Shown one piece after another: positions 23,800 through 34,606 of a stretch of 64,000 nt of DNA. The translations under genes were made by a program, and so were the position numbers. The stretch lies in contig NC_092571.1 of NCBI RefSeq assembly GCF_037975245.1, positions 11,231,917 to 11,295,916 on the forward strand, given 5' to 3'. Position 1 is the stretch's first letter. Every line of letters starts with the position of its first letter. Under the pieces are notes generated by a model. It was not told the DNA's origin and searched no databases. It saw nothing but the letters and a program-made list of their open reading frames with translations. The stretch comes from Apostichopus japonicus. Taxonomy: Eukaryota > Echinodermata > Holothuroidea > Aspidochirotida > Stichopodidae.

Positions 23800-24645
23800 C
23801 TCCATACATTAGCCCCCCCCCCCCAATAATATTTCCGTTCCGCCGCACCTGTCCCCCAGGACGGCAATTCGTGGCATGAACCAGCATTTGCCTTCTCAAG
23901 AGTTGGGAGCTATGTAATTGTATGAGTATGAGGATTTACAGTTTAACACAATTTTGCAGTTACAGGCTGGTTGTAAGAAATTTATAACCTATGAGAAATA
24001 AAATTTCTTGAGAAAGATGATCCCAACTTTGTTTTATAAATATCTTAGAAAATTACACCTGGGAACATTTTTTTAGAAGTAAATTAACATCACCATTGTA
24101 CACTTTTGTCGCACCAAATTGCATCTGAGGGCATTCGGCAAAAGAAAAGTTTACAAAGGGGAGGGGGCCCCCTCCCCTTACACCCCTTCCCCATATCACT
24201 CTAATGCCACTTTGGCCCCTCCCAAACAAAGGTCCTGGATCCGCCAGTGAATGCAGTTATGTACAGAAATAGAAGCCAGATGGAATTTGAAGGCAAAGGG
24301 TAAGATTTAGATGAAATCTGAATATGTCACCTAAGTTTGACTCCATCAAGGTTTACAGTATTACAGAGCACAGGTTACTGTGCTTTAGGAACACAGTCAC
24401 TAGCTGTCTTGCACTGTTTCTGCAACTGATATGTTTATTGTCGCTGCCACATCACTGCATTGTTGAGGAACTCATTAAGCAGGTTTAACATCAGGCTACC
24501 AATCATGCAGTCAGTGCAGGTAGATGTCTGTTTCAGCCCCCTTGTATAACATTTGAACTGTTCTGCACATATGGGTCCTAAAAATTAAAATTCCAAATTG
24601 TAGACTTCCACATCTGAAATTTTACCTTAGGTGTTCTGTTGCATG

Positions 24646-26084
24646 TGTAACCCTTTGAAAGTGATGTGTTACTTTAATTGGTGGCGCTGTATAGAATTAA
24701 TTAGAGGGTTTACTGTTATATTATGCCACTGCACATGTCTAGGTTTTTGTTGCCTGGTAGCCATCTTTACCCGTGCAGCCCTGTTAGCCTTGCTATCCTC
24801 TGTAAGGCATAGTTTAGTTAGTTCCGTTTGTCAGCTGGTGTTTTGTGGTTTTATCTTGAGACCTTCTGTAGCAGATTACTTGGCAGCTCTCCAGGTACGG
24901 TTTTTCCCTTTTGTTTTAAGTTAATTTTGTAATAAAGTATTCACAGCGAGTCCATGCGATGTGCTGTGTTTGTTAGTGTATTGTAGCATGCGTAGCCTGT
25001 TGTGTGTAGTGCACAGCGGAGTGTCAGCATTGTTCGCTGATATAACTGAGCATTTGATTAGTTGATTAGTTGGTGAAAGACTAAATTGTTTACGGTGACA
25101 GTTATTGAATAAAGTTTACTGTGTGATAGATTATGTGTAGAATGTGGGGTTTTCTAAGATAAATAGGCTGTTTTGGCCTATAAGGCGATATAATTGTGTT
25201 GTGGGAGCCCTACTGTATTGGATGTTAGTATTAATAGCTAGGGTTGTTAGGCTTAGCAATATGCCCATGAGTACAGAGACCTGAGCTTTGTGTTATATCC
25301 AAGTGGGGGCGTTGTTGCAGAATACTGTTGATCCTCGTTTGTACACAAACGGGTATACTATCGTGATAAGGGATTAGTACTGATTGAGAAAGGGTTATCT
25401 CATGTTTTACCGTGGAGTTTATACACCCTTGCAAGAAGTTCATTGTTGTATTATTTTGATATATTGATTTGATCAGATTTAAAGTGTTTGGCAACAGTAG
25501 TTAAGCATATTGAAATATTTTAAATGTCATCGTAGTGGTAATGTTTTATCACTGTTTGGTAACCTTTTCTCCAGACTGGTGTTGAGGACCGGTGCTCCAT
25601 ACTTTGAGGGTCGCAGGAACTTCGCCTGAGCCTGTGATGTCCGCGAACTGATCAGTTAGCGCGCGATATTAATTAGGGAAAATTTGTATAGTCTAGCTGG
25701 GGATAAGTGCATGCAACGGGGGGGTGTATTAATCTAGACGGGGGTAATTATCTCACTACGGTGGGATAGCATTCATTGTTATTATATTAGGCAGTACAGT
25801 ATTAAGTATTTAAGTGTATTAATCTAGAAGGGGGTTTATCTCACTACTGTGGGATAGCATTCATTGTTACTTTAAGCATAATCGTTTTAAGCATTTGAGT
25901 GTATACCACACCGTATTCAAACGGGGGAATTGATCTCTCCCGTCTCAATAATCGATTACCCTGACCGTGTAAATTCAGTACGTGTTGGGACAATTTAATA
26001 ACTTGGGTTTTGAGTCTTTATTTCTTCTGGGTTAGGGGGCTATTACTCTAACCTAAATAGAGGGCGGACGAACCACGGGTTACA
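24646..26084. mobile_element. solo-LTR-like unit, 1.44 kb
   Basis: The unit begins TGTAACCC and ends GGGTTACA, a perfect 8-bp inverted repeat with the TG...CA border of long terminal repeats. CATG is duplicated at 24642-24645 and 26085-26088. There are AATAAA signals near 24931 and 25108 and a 90-bp internal direct repeat (ATTAATCTAGA-GGGGG...TGGGATAGCATTCATTG at about 25728 and 25817). No second LTR, primer-binding site or protein domain is seen beside it, so a solo LTR is the simplest reading. Confidence 0.65.
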
Positions 26085-26364
26085 CATGTGCCAGTTCCAC
26101 TAGACTAGCCAAGCTTTATGCTATAAATATGAAAAGTTAACAGTCCAAATGATGTTTTAGATGGTACTGATGAAATTTGGGGCAACCTTACTGTGCAGTA
26201 TGCAGGGATGTGCTCAGGAATATTCGAGTGCCGTGCAGATTGTGCGGAAGTGTGATCCACACCCTGGGAGAGGGATCTCATGGGTGGGGTGCCCCCTCCC
26301 CACCCGGTGCCGCCCAGTGTGAGCACATCCGTGAGAATGGTTTTCATATACATGTTGATGTGAA

Positions 26365-26695
26365 CAGTGGCGTAGGAAGGTACTTTTGAGTGGGGGGGGG
26401 GGGGCTGAAAACTGATGGCCGGCCTGGGGGAGGGGTCTAAGGGGAGGGATTTATTTTGCATTTCCAGGTGGCCTCAGATGCAATTTGGTGCAATATAGCA
26501 CACTTCAACACCCACTCCATTTTGTAAATAATTTTGCATTTTCACCTGGTCTTAGATGTAATTTAGTGCTCCTAATGAGAAAAACATCTCATTTGAAAAG
26601 GAAAAAGGGGGGGCGGAATGATACTTCCGCCCCCATATTTTTCACTGGGGGCTGGCGCCCCCCCCCCCCCAGCACCCCCGGTTCCTACGCCCTTG
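26365..26695. mobile_element. 331-bp hAT-like MITE, perfect 8-bp TSD
   Basis: Inverted relative of 15068-15432: begins CAGTGGCGTAGGAAGG and ends CCTACGCCCTTG, flanked by GATGTGAA at 26357-26364 and 26696-26703. Confidence 0.92.
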
Positions 26696-26703
26696 GATGT
26701 GAA

Positions 26704-27034
26704 ACATTTACTCCAATCAAAGAAAAATTTGATTTTTTTTTTTCTTTTTTAAGGTTTAATTAAATACCATACAATAATGTTCAGTGTAAAGAACATGTTT
26801 CCATCATGATGAAAGTAGTGTTTACACCAAGTACAATCTTCGGGTATTGCAACAGTCAATGTTATCCTAACATTGGCATTTAATGACCATCATGTAACCA
26901 TGAAGGTACCCATTTCAATCTACACCATATAGGCAATCGCTGTAACAATACAGGTAACAGTTAGTACCTTTAACAAATCACAGCAAGACATTTCTTTCAA
27001 CAGATCTTTCAGCGAGGTTAGATTTCTGTCATTT
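26704..27034. other. downstream region of the minus-strand gene ending at 27035
   Basis: AT-rich sequence likely to hold the 3'UTR and polyadenylation region of the minus-strand gene. No separate gene is visible. Confidence 0.4.
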
Positions 27035-27072
27035 TCATTCTAATTCTTTCTTCCAAGTCTGGCTCCCTACAT
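27035..27072 (-). CDS. candidate terminal exon E5
   Basis: The acceptor TTTTTCAG| is at 27073-27074. In the phase left by exon E4 it reads YVGSQTWKKELE and stops at TGA (27035-27037). Confidence 0.45.
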
Positions 27073-27403
27073 CTGAAAAATAATTAATGATGATATATTC
27101 TTAGTTATAGGAAAGTCTTTTGAAGCAAACACTGTTAGCTACTGCCCAAAATTCCGGAACACTGTCACGCCTCAAAAATAACAGACAGTCGAGACTATAA
27201 GATGGGGTTTGCGGACCCCTCCACTGGGATGTTTTTTTTTTTTTTGTAGAAATACAGACTAACGATCATAAGTGAAGGAAACCGAATGACAGGGGAGACT
27301 TCAGCCCTCCCTCCCTCAACCCCCTCTCCCCACTAGGAGAAAATCTTTTTGAAAGAAATTTAATGTTTGGACCTGCCGTGATCCCAACTGACCTTCAACT
27401 TAC

Positions 27404-27483
27404 ATTTTTGTGGACAACCTTCTTTATGATGAGCAAATGGGTTGCTATCAAACCAAGCAAGCCTCACAACGACATCACTAGTG
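27404..27483 (-). CDS. candidate exon E4
   Basis: Acceptor TATAG| at 27484-27485 and strong donor |GTAAGTTG at 27403. One frame only is open; it contains SDVVVRLAWFDSNPFAHH and joins E3 (Cys codon TG|C) and E5 in phase. Confidence 0.55.
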
Positions 27484-27883
27484 CTATAAAGTTTCATTGT
27501 TTTTCTTCGTGCATTCCTTTAATAGGTTGTCAAAATGATCTGTGCAATTTATTTTTGCTAAAATGATGAGCTTTGTACATTCTCCCAACAATGTTGTTTC
27601 AGCGACAGTACAGCATATTGTCACTTTGCAGAAGAAACAAAAATCATGACAAGACATCCACTGTTAATTGTGTATTAAAGGTACAGTATAATATTAATGC
27701 CTAAATTATGTATAAATTGTTAAGAATTAGCCCAGAAAATAAATTTAATCTTTGAAGTACATGACAGTACAACCAAGTAGGAGATCTAGTTAACTGACCA
27801 ATTATTGGATAGCGGAGGGCCTTTGTTTCCTTGAAGGGTCTTTGAAGTTAGTGATAAACATTTGTCTTCTTTCAAGTACTCAC

Positions 27884-27951
27884 CAAATGGGATGCATCCG
27901 GCTGTCTTTTCCCTGCATATTGAGTTGTTTGTATGAGATCCAGTCATCAAA
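27884..27951 (-). CDS. candidate exon E3
   Basis: Acceptor TATTTAG| at 27952-27953 and consensus donor |GTGAGT at 27883. The in-phase frame reads FDDWISYKQLNMQGKDSRMH. Confidence 0.55.
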
Positions 27952-28882
27952 CTAAATATAATTGCAAATTTAATATAACTACTTCTAGCCATGTTGCCCA
28001 TGCATATGTCACTTGTTACACTTACTCCACCACACCCAAAACTGAACAGGAATGATGCTTACTGTATACTCCATAGGATCTCAGGGTCTTTCTTACATAC
28101 AAACTGGGGACTTTGGCCCCTACCAGCCGACTATGTGGATCCCCAAGTGGAGCAATTTTACCCCCTCCCCAGTCTGGTCCCCCAAAGGAAAGATATTTAT
28201 TAAATAATAAATTGAATAATTTTGATTTATTAGCAAATGTCAAAATTTCTAACTTTCATAATTTTACAAAATTCTGGTTGTGTTTTTAAACCAGAAAGCC
28301 AGTAGGCTTGTTGTGATTCCTTGCCATTTGAAATTAACATCCCAAGCTTTCGTCATTGTTGATTTAATTGATCAGCAAGGTTCTTTCACTGACTGTGGAC
28401 CTACCTACTAAATATGTTAAATGACAATGTTTACAAACTAATTTAGCAAACTCAACTCAAGCCCTGCCCCCTAATAAATGTGCATAATATCACATTGAAC
28501 AGACAGTATCATGTACTCGCTATTTACCAACACCTTCACACCTTTCTACTCACTATGGAGCATATATGTACCAAGTATGATTTCAATCCAACACGTCTTT
28601 GTTTTTGGGAACTTTATGCGATTAGTTTTAATTGAGGAATTTGTCGGAAGACTCATTTACTCATTATCTGCAGCAGTCCTTAATTACTCGCCAATTAATG
28701 CTCTTGGAAGGGAAAAAATTGGCTAATATCTTAGTTTGCTGTTTTGAGATGAATACATGTAAATAACTCAATGTACTGTACATGTCAAAAGGGTAGGAAA
28801 ACATTGACAAACGCAAACAGCTGCTTTAACAATGACAGAGCTACAGAGAGGATAGCTAGACTAGAAATTACTATTAACTTAC

Positions 28883-28974
28883 TTCTAGATCTGGACATAA
28901 TGTCTTCTGTATACAGTACGTGCAGTTGTTCTCAGAGGGTTGATTGACCTGTTCCAGGTTCACATACACAACAT
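28883..28974 (-). CDS. candidate exon E2
   Basis: Acceptor CATCAACAG| at 28975-28976 and consensus donor |GTAAGT at 28882. The in-phase frame contains VVYVNLEQVNQPSENN followed by two CxxC-like or spaced cysteines (CTYCIQKTLC), suggesting a disulfide-bonded or metal-binding segment. The other two frames are closed. Confidence 0.58.
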
Positions 28975-29061
28975 CTGTTGATGAAGTAAATCAAATATCT
29001 AATTATATAAGAAAGGCAACCACAAACTATACTAAAACAATGCATTGCCACATATTGTAAC

Positions 29062-29248
29062 CTTGCCAATTCATCTGTCCTCCATAAAGAGGCTGAGTGT
29101 GATTGTGGTATAATTTCTTAGAGTTTAATATGTTAATTTGTTTCTTAGATAGCACGAAAGTATGCAGAGATCGTTTATTGCCCTTCAAAACATCAACTCT
29201 TGCCGAGGCCTCCAACATTTTCCATAGCAGAAAGTACATACCCAGTAC
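29062..29248 (-). CDS. candidate exon E1 of an unidentified multi-exon gene
   Basis: On the minus strand, an AG at 29249-29250 is followed by 62 open codons and a donor AAG|GTTACA at 29061. E1 to E5 (29248, 28974, 27951, 27483, 27072) keep one continuous frame across four introns and end in a stop, which is unlikely by chance. E1 contains a hydrophobic start (LGMYFLLWKML) and KLYHNHTQPLYGGQMNW. I do not recognise the family. The next exon upstream may be the 32-nt exon at 30309-30340, which ends in the matching phase, making this the long C-terminus of the gene described at 30765-30840; otherwise E1 starts a separate gene. Confidence 0.45.
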
Positions 29249-29524
29249 CTACGTTGGTTATTCAAGTTGTTATAAACTGTCATCACTTGTTGACTTGAGG
29301 TTAATTATGATTTACTGACAGCAAAAGGTGAAGCTGAGCATTCACACTAAAACATTGCTTACATGGTTATGGTTTGGAGACATAAATGATGTAGCTAAGT
29401 TTAATTTAGCTATATATATAGTTCATCCCAAGTCATATGGAGTCATACTGTAAGATGCTATTTTGAAACCCAACACAGCTTATATTAAGCAGAATCAATG
29501 TGGCCAAATGTCCGCCAACGTGCA

Positions 29525-29957
29525 TTATATTCAGGAATGTTCTTATGTATACAATAGATGTGTCCATGGCCTAGCTCCAGATTACCTTACTGATAATACT
29601 ATTCTACAGAGAGATAGCCATTCGTATATAACTAGATCTACCTGCTCTAATAATAGTTTACTTGCTCCTGTTAGATCTGGGAATGGTAAAAGGTCCTTTT
29701 AAATTTTCTGGAGGCAGGTCGTGGAACAGTCGTCCCCCAAATTTGAAATGCTTGCCAAATATGAAATCTTATATATTTGTTAAGATGTCCGATATTTGTT
29801 TGTCTATCTTTTTGCCGTCCTTTCTGTGCTTTTGGATGTTTACCGTTTTTCTACTGCATCATATTGTATTTTGTATTGAGGGCTCCTCTGGAAGCAGTGC
29901 TTCTGCACTGAGCAGGACTACCCTCATTAAAGATGACAATAAAAAAATTAAAAAATG
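29525..29957 (+). mobile_element. 3' fragment of a LINE
   Basis: The translation carries the C-terminal motif block common after reverse transcriptase in jockey/CR1-type LINEs: YNRCVHGLAPDYL, then a LAPVRSGNGKRSFKFSG-like stretch and RSWNSRPP (usually LWNSLP). The frame is shifted near 29700. It ends with an A-rich tail after AATAAA (about 29936-29957). It is severely 5'-truncated and lies in an intron or spacer of the minus-strand exons. Confidence 0.65.
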
Positions 29958-30051
29958 AGTATTCAGAGAGTTTACAAGGTAGACGTGTAGTTTCTGCATC
30001 CATTCCTACTCTCGTAACCTAACAGGTCTATGCTACCATCAAGAGTGTACC

Positions 30052-30212
30052 TTAAAAGCAATACTCAGTATCTGACCACTTTCTGAAGTGCTGAAGGAGG
30101 TGAATCAAGGCATCCCATTCATCATGAATGCATGCAGTTATAACTCTGTCACAAATTACTTCAATCACATGTTCGGGCACTTGAAGATTCCAAAATCTCT
30201 CACTAGGTTGTT
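30052..30212 (-). CDS. candidate alternative terminal exon
   Basis: Acceptor TCCATAG| at 30213-30214. Spliced to the 30765-30840 exon it stays in frame for 52 codons (including RFWNLQVPEHVIEVICDRVI and WDALIHLLQHFRKW) and stops at TAA 30052-30054. The sequence looks helical and coding-like. If the 32-nt exon at 30309-30340 is included, this exon is read in another frame and stops after 15 codons. Confidence 0.52.
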
Positions 30213-30308
30213 CTATGGATGAGAAGATTTAGACATACCGGTAAGAGATCAGAGAAACATTTAAAATAGCAGAATTTCTTAAATTTCCTTGCATAGCAAA
30301 CATCTTAC

Positions 30309-30340
30309 AGTGACCAGAGCTGCTTCGATAAGTATAGATG
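30309..30340 (-). CDS. candidate 32-nt cassette exon
   Basis: Acceptor TTCTTTTTAG| at 30341-30342 and donor |GTAAGATG at 30308. In phase with the exon at 30765-30840 it encodes SILIEAALVT and ends in the phase needed for exon E1 (29248). Including or skipping it would switch between two C-termini. Confidence 0.4.
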
Positions 30341-30764
30341 CTAAAAAGAATCTGAACAGCCCACACAGAGCAGCCCACACAAATTTAAGCAACAGATTTC
30401 ATAAACATCTGAGTTTGTTTTGAAAATCAGTTTTAAATTTTTCATTTAACTGAGTACACAAAATGCTGAACTGAGCTTGCAGTCCTTTCCGGGCTGCTTT
30501 CTGAGTTGTTACAAATCAAGCTGGTGTGTGATCCTTGGATACAGGCTATGGAATTTCAGGTACTTTTGCAATCCCACACTCCTCCCACCCCCATCTCTCC
30601 TTTCCTTCAAGTTGCTGCCCCAACTCAAGGAAAGTCATGAACCTACTTCTTAGCTCCGTCAAGTTAACTATGCCAAATTTTCAATTTTTTTCTCAAGTTT
30701 CATCTTGTTTTTTACTTCTGTTCTAAAATTAATGTTTCAAATGAAAGAGAATGCTTCAACTCAC

Positions 30765-30840
30765 TCTTAACGACCATGAAATTCTTCTTCCTCTCTACAC
30801 TCTCAGTGACCAGCTCCACAATGTGGCGGTTGCCTGGATT
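30765..30840 (-). CDS. candidate exon of an unidentified minus-strand gene
   Basis: Acceptor AATTTCAG| at 30841-30842 and consensus donor |GTGAGT at 30764. Of three frames only one is open across the exon in phase with its neighbours; it reads NPGNRHIVELVTESVERKKN then FMVVK. It joins 31018-31055 upstream (phase 0) and either 30052-30212 or 30309-30340 downstream (phase 1), all in frame. The peptide is charged and helix-like, without a domain I can name. Confidence 0.55.
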
Positions 30841-31017
30841 CTGAAATTCAAATCTAATCTTCTTTGATAGACCTTGGTACGTATTTTAATATATTCCTTT
30901 CCTATAATTTATTTTTCAAAAAAGCTAGAGTTAACGGACAATGTGCATGCCAATATTTTGAAGTTAACCGCTTCCTGTTTGACTGAATACCCTGAAAATT
31001 GGCTCCTAAGGCCTCAC

Positions 31018-31055
31018 CACAAAATAAAGAAAGCTGCCATTGATTACGTCAATAG
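31018..31055 (-). CDS. candidate 38-nt exon
   Basis: Acceptor AAATTTCAG| at 31056-31057 and donor |GTGAGG at 31017. One frame is open (IDVINGSFLYFV) and ends in phase 0, matching the next exon at 30840. Confidence 0.45.
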
Positions 31056-31633
31056 CTGAAATTTCATATTGATGACGTTAGAGAGGAACAACTCTTGTAT
31101 CAAAGTCATTTTCGGTGTGGTAGACTCCCCGTGGAAAATATTCAGCTGTTGTTGCTAGGCCTAGGGCAATTTCCTTTAAGCCCAACACAGTTTAAAACAT
31201 AAATGAGTTCTTAATTTTTTGTTAAAAAGAAAGCCTAGGCGACGCTAAACAAGCACACTGAAGCTAGACCTAGGGTACGCTAAAGTAACAGTAACAATGT
31301 AGGCTGCCTGTAATGTTAAGCATACAACATGCCTTGCCAGACTTCATAAAATTTGAATCATTATACAGTTACTTTACTACAAATTATAATCGTCATAGTC
31401 TATGCCAATTGCCCCGTCCTCCATCCAATCTTATAGATCTATCTATCACTGTACAATGTTAAAAATGGTTTCTATCTGTAATACCAGACTGTGATTGTGT
31501 CCCTAACATTACAACATACTGTACATAAAGTAATTTCTTGTTATGCATACTATCGTAATTTGAATTTGTCTTCATCTTTTAGTTAAGAAATTAAGCAGTT
31601 TCTTGGTCTTGATTAATTATTTAATACTCATAC

Positions 31634-31693
31634 CTGTTTTTCATCTCATATAGCCTATTGTGTTGATTCATGTAATAGTACTCTGTGGTAATT
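31634..31693 (-). CDS. candidate exon, phase to neighbour unresolved
   Basis: Pyrimidine-rich acceptor ending AAAACAG| at 31694-31695 and donor |GTATGAG at 31633. The single open frame reads ITTEYYYMNQHNRLYEMKN. It ends in phase 2, whereas the exon at 31055 needs phase 1, so an intervening exon was missed or this is not part of the same transcript. Confidence 0.35.
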
Positions 31694-32075
31694 CTGTTTT
31701 GACAGGGGCGACAGAAACACTCAAACTCCGCAAAAGTAGAAAAGTAAAGTTACTGTTTTAACAGAGAACAAGCTGGAGGTTGTAAGGGAAGGTTATAGGC
31801 ATGGATCCAAGGTAAGGTGCGGGGAGGGGGGGGGGGGTGGGTAGCTGTGGAGGAAGAGGTGAATAACCTCATCCCCATTCATCATCCACATACATAATTA
31901 AAAGCAATTTAAATCAGTGGCTTGTAGGTAGGAGCACTAACCTTCAAGAAAGGTCTTCTAAATGTCCCTGAATCTGACCCCATGTAGGGGGAGCTGGGGG
32001 TTCTCCTCCAGAGACAATTTAAAAATTAGATGTCAAACAGTGAATTCTGGGGCATATATAAATAGCTATATTAGG

Positions 32076-32620
32076 TAAGGTGACCAGACGTCCCCGATTT
32101 TCGGGGACAGTCCCCGATTACAGTGCGCTGTCCCGATGAACAAGTGTCCCCGAAAATGTCCCCGAATCGTCAAAATGTTCAGGAATTTCGAAAATATCCC
32201 ACACTATTAGTAAAATAATTGTAAAAACAAATTTAGTCAAGTCAGCAGTCGCAGAACGGAACAGGTGGGCCAGTGTGGAAACACTGTACAAAAATATGCT
32301 AGATCGATCTAGCCTAGCACTCTTTCGACCGTATAATTGGCAACTACGGCGACACGACACTTATAGTGTGAGCATGAGCAACTCACAAGCTCTTAAAGAA
32401 CCACGTAAAGTTAGTGAATCTCATCTAAAAAAAGCTACATTTTTGAAAATAAAATTGATTTAAACAGTGCTACTAAGTACAACCACTTTACATCTAAGCA
32501 CCTTAGGCACTTGAAAATTTTTCAAAGGGGAGGGGGACACCCCCTCCCCTTAGACCCCTCTCTCATATCAGTCACGCAATAAATGTCCCCGATTCCAGTA
32601 AGGAAAATATGGTCACCTTA
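32076..32620. mobile_element. 545-bp hAT-like MITE, TIR TAAGGTGACCA, perfect 8-bp TSD
   Basis: Ends TAAGGTGACCA and TGGTCACCTTA; ATATTAGG is duplicated at 32068-32075 and 32621-32628. Subterminal GTCCCCGA/TCGGGGAC words repeat several times. Its target overlaps the first four bases of the TAGGCC transposon (copy B), so it landed exactly on that element's edge, later than it. Confidence 0.92.
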
Positions 32621-33901
32621 ATATTAGGCCATCAGCTGAAGGTCGAAATTCGCTTGTTTCGTTCCAGCAACTGGGGGTCTAAAATTTCTCTACAGCATTG
32701 AATACATAAATTAACTAAGATTAATGATTAAAAAGTTCTCCATGTACTTTCCTGCAGTTTCTTTGCAATTCCGCTCGAAAGATCGAACTATTTTTTTATT
32801 GCGTATGTTAAGAAACCTGCCGTTCTACGTTCAAAAGTTGTGCGCTAGTGAGATATCTGTACCATGTGATATGAATTGTCCAATGAGCCATGAGTTCTGT
32901 GTGCAATCTTTGTAGAAAACAACAAACATGGCGGCTCCCACGGGTGCTAGTCAGTCTCCGACACACGGAAATCTACAGTGCTAAGTGCACATTGAATCTG
33001 TAAAATTTGAAGCAGTCAAGGCACTGACGAATAAACGATGGACTAAAGTTACTTCCTGCGCTAAAGATTGGCTTAATCTCTTCGGCGGAGACAGTTATAT
33101 CGCCGTACTACTGATTACTACATGGCCTACTACGATCAAGCGTGTGTTCAACAGCATAGTATGATGGGGTTCCACGATAAGTTTTACAGGCGGTTCATTG
33201 ATAGCAAGCACATTGCTGCAAGAAAACGGACAGTACCAGAGGAGACCCCATATGAAATGCATTACTCGGTGTTGCAAACGGGTGCAGGACAAGCTGCAGC
33301 AGGCAGAGAATTTCGATGGAGGTAAGCCTAAGCATACTACATGACTCTACTTATACTTCTGTGGCATAGTGGAAGTGTTAAGAGAAGTTGCATAATGCAA
33401 GATCAGTAGCTCTTGAGGGATAGAGTCCAAGTCAAAGGGCACAGTGTTGGACCTGAACATAATATAATTAGTGGCATGGTCATCTGATTTGTTTTGTTAT
33501 AAGGTGGTAGGAATGGAAATTTGTTTCAAATTCTCCATCTGGGGCACTGGCCTAAGTGTTAAATACAGGCTTCATAGTTTTCTTACTGTGGCCCTTTATT
33601 TAAATGATAGAGATATTATATTAGTTAGAAAAAAAAAGACCTGTACCACTCTCTATGTTGCAGAAACTAGATACAATTCTTGACAAGGAAGGCATACAGA
33701 TCTTGAAAGGTAAAGTACTGTCTTCAATGTGTGGTTCATTGAGTGTTCAGGGGTGGATTTAGGACTTTTGGAATATGGGGGTCCTCCCCCAAGAAAAATT
33801 AAAAAATTCTCTAAACGCTTTGAGATGCAATATCAGGTTAATCTTTCCATTGAAATTATTAAAGTAATTTGCAACATATTTCTAGCTGAATTGTAATTTT
33901 A

Positions 33902-34345
33902 TTGGTACCCCATATAAAATGTGAGACTCAAAAATATCCAATTTCATGGTACAAGGTGTTCTGTTCATCTCCATCCTCAGAGCAGAGTTTACCACCAACA
34001 AAAGATGCTCTGATCCAGTATGTTAAGCGCTGCACCAACCAGGCTGCTATTCACAGTAGGGCATTGCAGCAAAGGATTGATGCACTCTCACCAGAGGGAC
34101 ATGGATGGAAACTTGAAAGTGATGACCTTATAATCACTTGGATGACGAAGCCACCTGACCCAGATGTTTTGCTTCAGTGTGTCAGCAGTAGCTGTAGAGT
34201 CGGCAAACGTCTTAAAGGAAGATGTTCCTGAATGAATGCACAACTACCGTGTACAGACCTATGTAAATATAGAAATTGCTGCAACTTCCAAGAAGATGTT
34301 GAGATTGCTGATGCAGGGGAAGATGATTTGGAGGATGAACTGTGA
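33902..34345 (+). pseudogene. cysteine-rich (CXC-like) transposon protein, copy B
   Basis: The frame carries LPPTKDALIQYVKRC, a histidine/alanine-rich helix, a TWMTKPPDPDVLLQC stretch and a cysteine cluster (SSSCR...GRCS, QLPCTDLC, NCCN), then an acidic tail GEDDLEDEL before TGA at 34343-34345. A single nonsense change (TGA at 34229-34231 where copy A has TGT) interrupts the cluster. Copy A is broken at different codons, so the damage in the two copies is independent. The likely role is the C-terminal part of a transposon-encoded protein; a DNA- or zinc-binding tail is inference. Confidence 0.65.
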
Positions 34346-34606
34346 TGGTGTTAAATCTTGATATCTTAGTCTGAAATTTTAATCAAGTTTGAAGTTTGTG
34401 AAGAGGGTTAACTTTTTCAAAGTCATGTTGTCATTATTTTGTTCCCCAGAGTTTAAAGGAACCAGACAACATAATCTTATTCATATATTCATTTTAGCTG
34501 TAAGTAGTTTTACGTAGATTACCCTACCTACCAGACACCTTATGATAAATATCCACATTTTCTTCAAATCACACTTTTTTTGCTGAGAGGGGAGGGGGGA
34601 GGAGGG

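Larger units (their letters stand above)
22757..23851. mobile_element. CAATGGCGGCGG hAT-like element (long form), perfect 8-bp TSD
   Basis: Left end CAATGGCGGCGGAACCGG, right end CCGCCGCACCTG; TCCCCCAG occurs at 22749-22756 and 23852-23859. The uninterrupted target is seen at 14500-14520. This is the best-delimited copy of its family. Confidence 0.92.
22305..23911. mobile_element. AGCTCCCAACT element, second copy
   Basis: Starts AGCTCCCAACTGACCCGC and ends AGTTGGGAGCT. Without its nested insert (22757-23851) it matches 8929-9086 plus 14224-14560. The family has 11-bp ends; no TSD could be read. Confidence 0.7.
22128..24249. mobile_element. CACTGGCGGATCC hAT-like element, outermost of a four-level nest
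   Basis: Ends CACTGGCGGATCCAAGG and CCTGGATCCGCCAGTG, with a perfect 8-bp TSD AATGCAGT (22120-22127 and 24250-24257). Its interior holds the AGCTCCCAACT element (22305-23911), which holds the CAATGGCGGCGG element (22757-23851), which holds a GGCGGAGC element (23121-23528). Confidence 0.92.

Noticed and set aside
33095-33325. Open frames in the left part of TAGGCC copy B as a complete gene
   Set aside because: The matching region of copy A is disrupted by insertions and stops; at most it is an exon remnant ending at GTAAGC.
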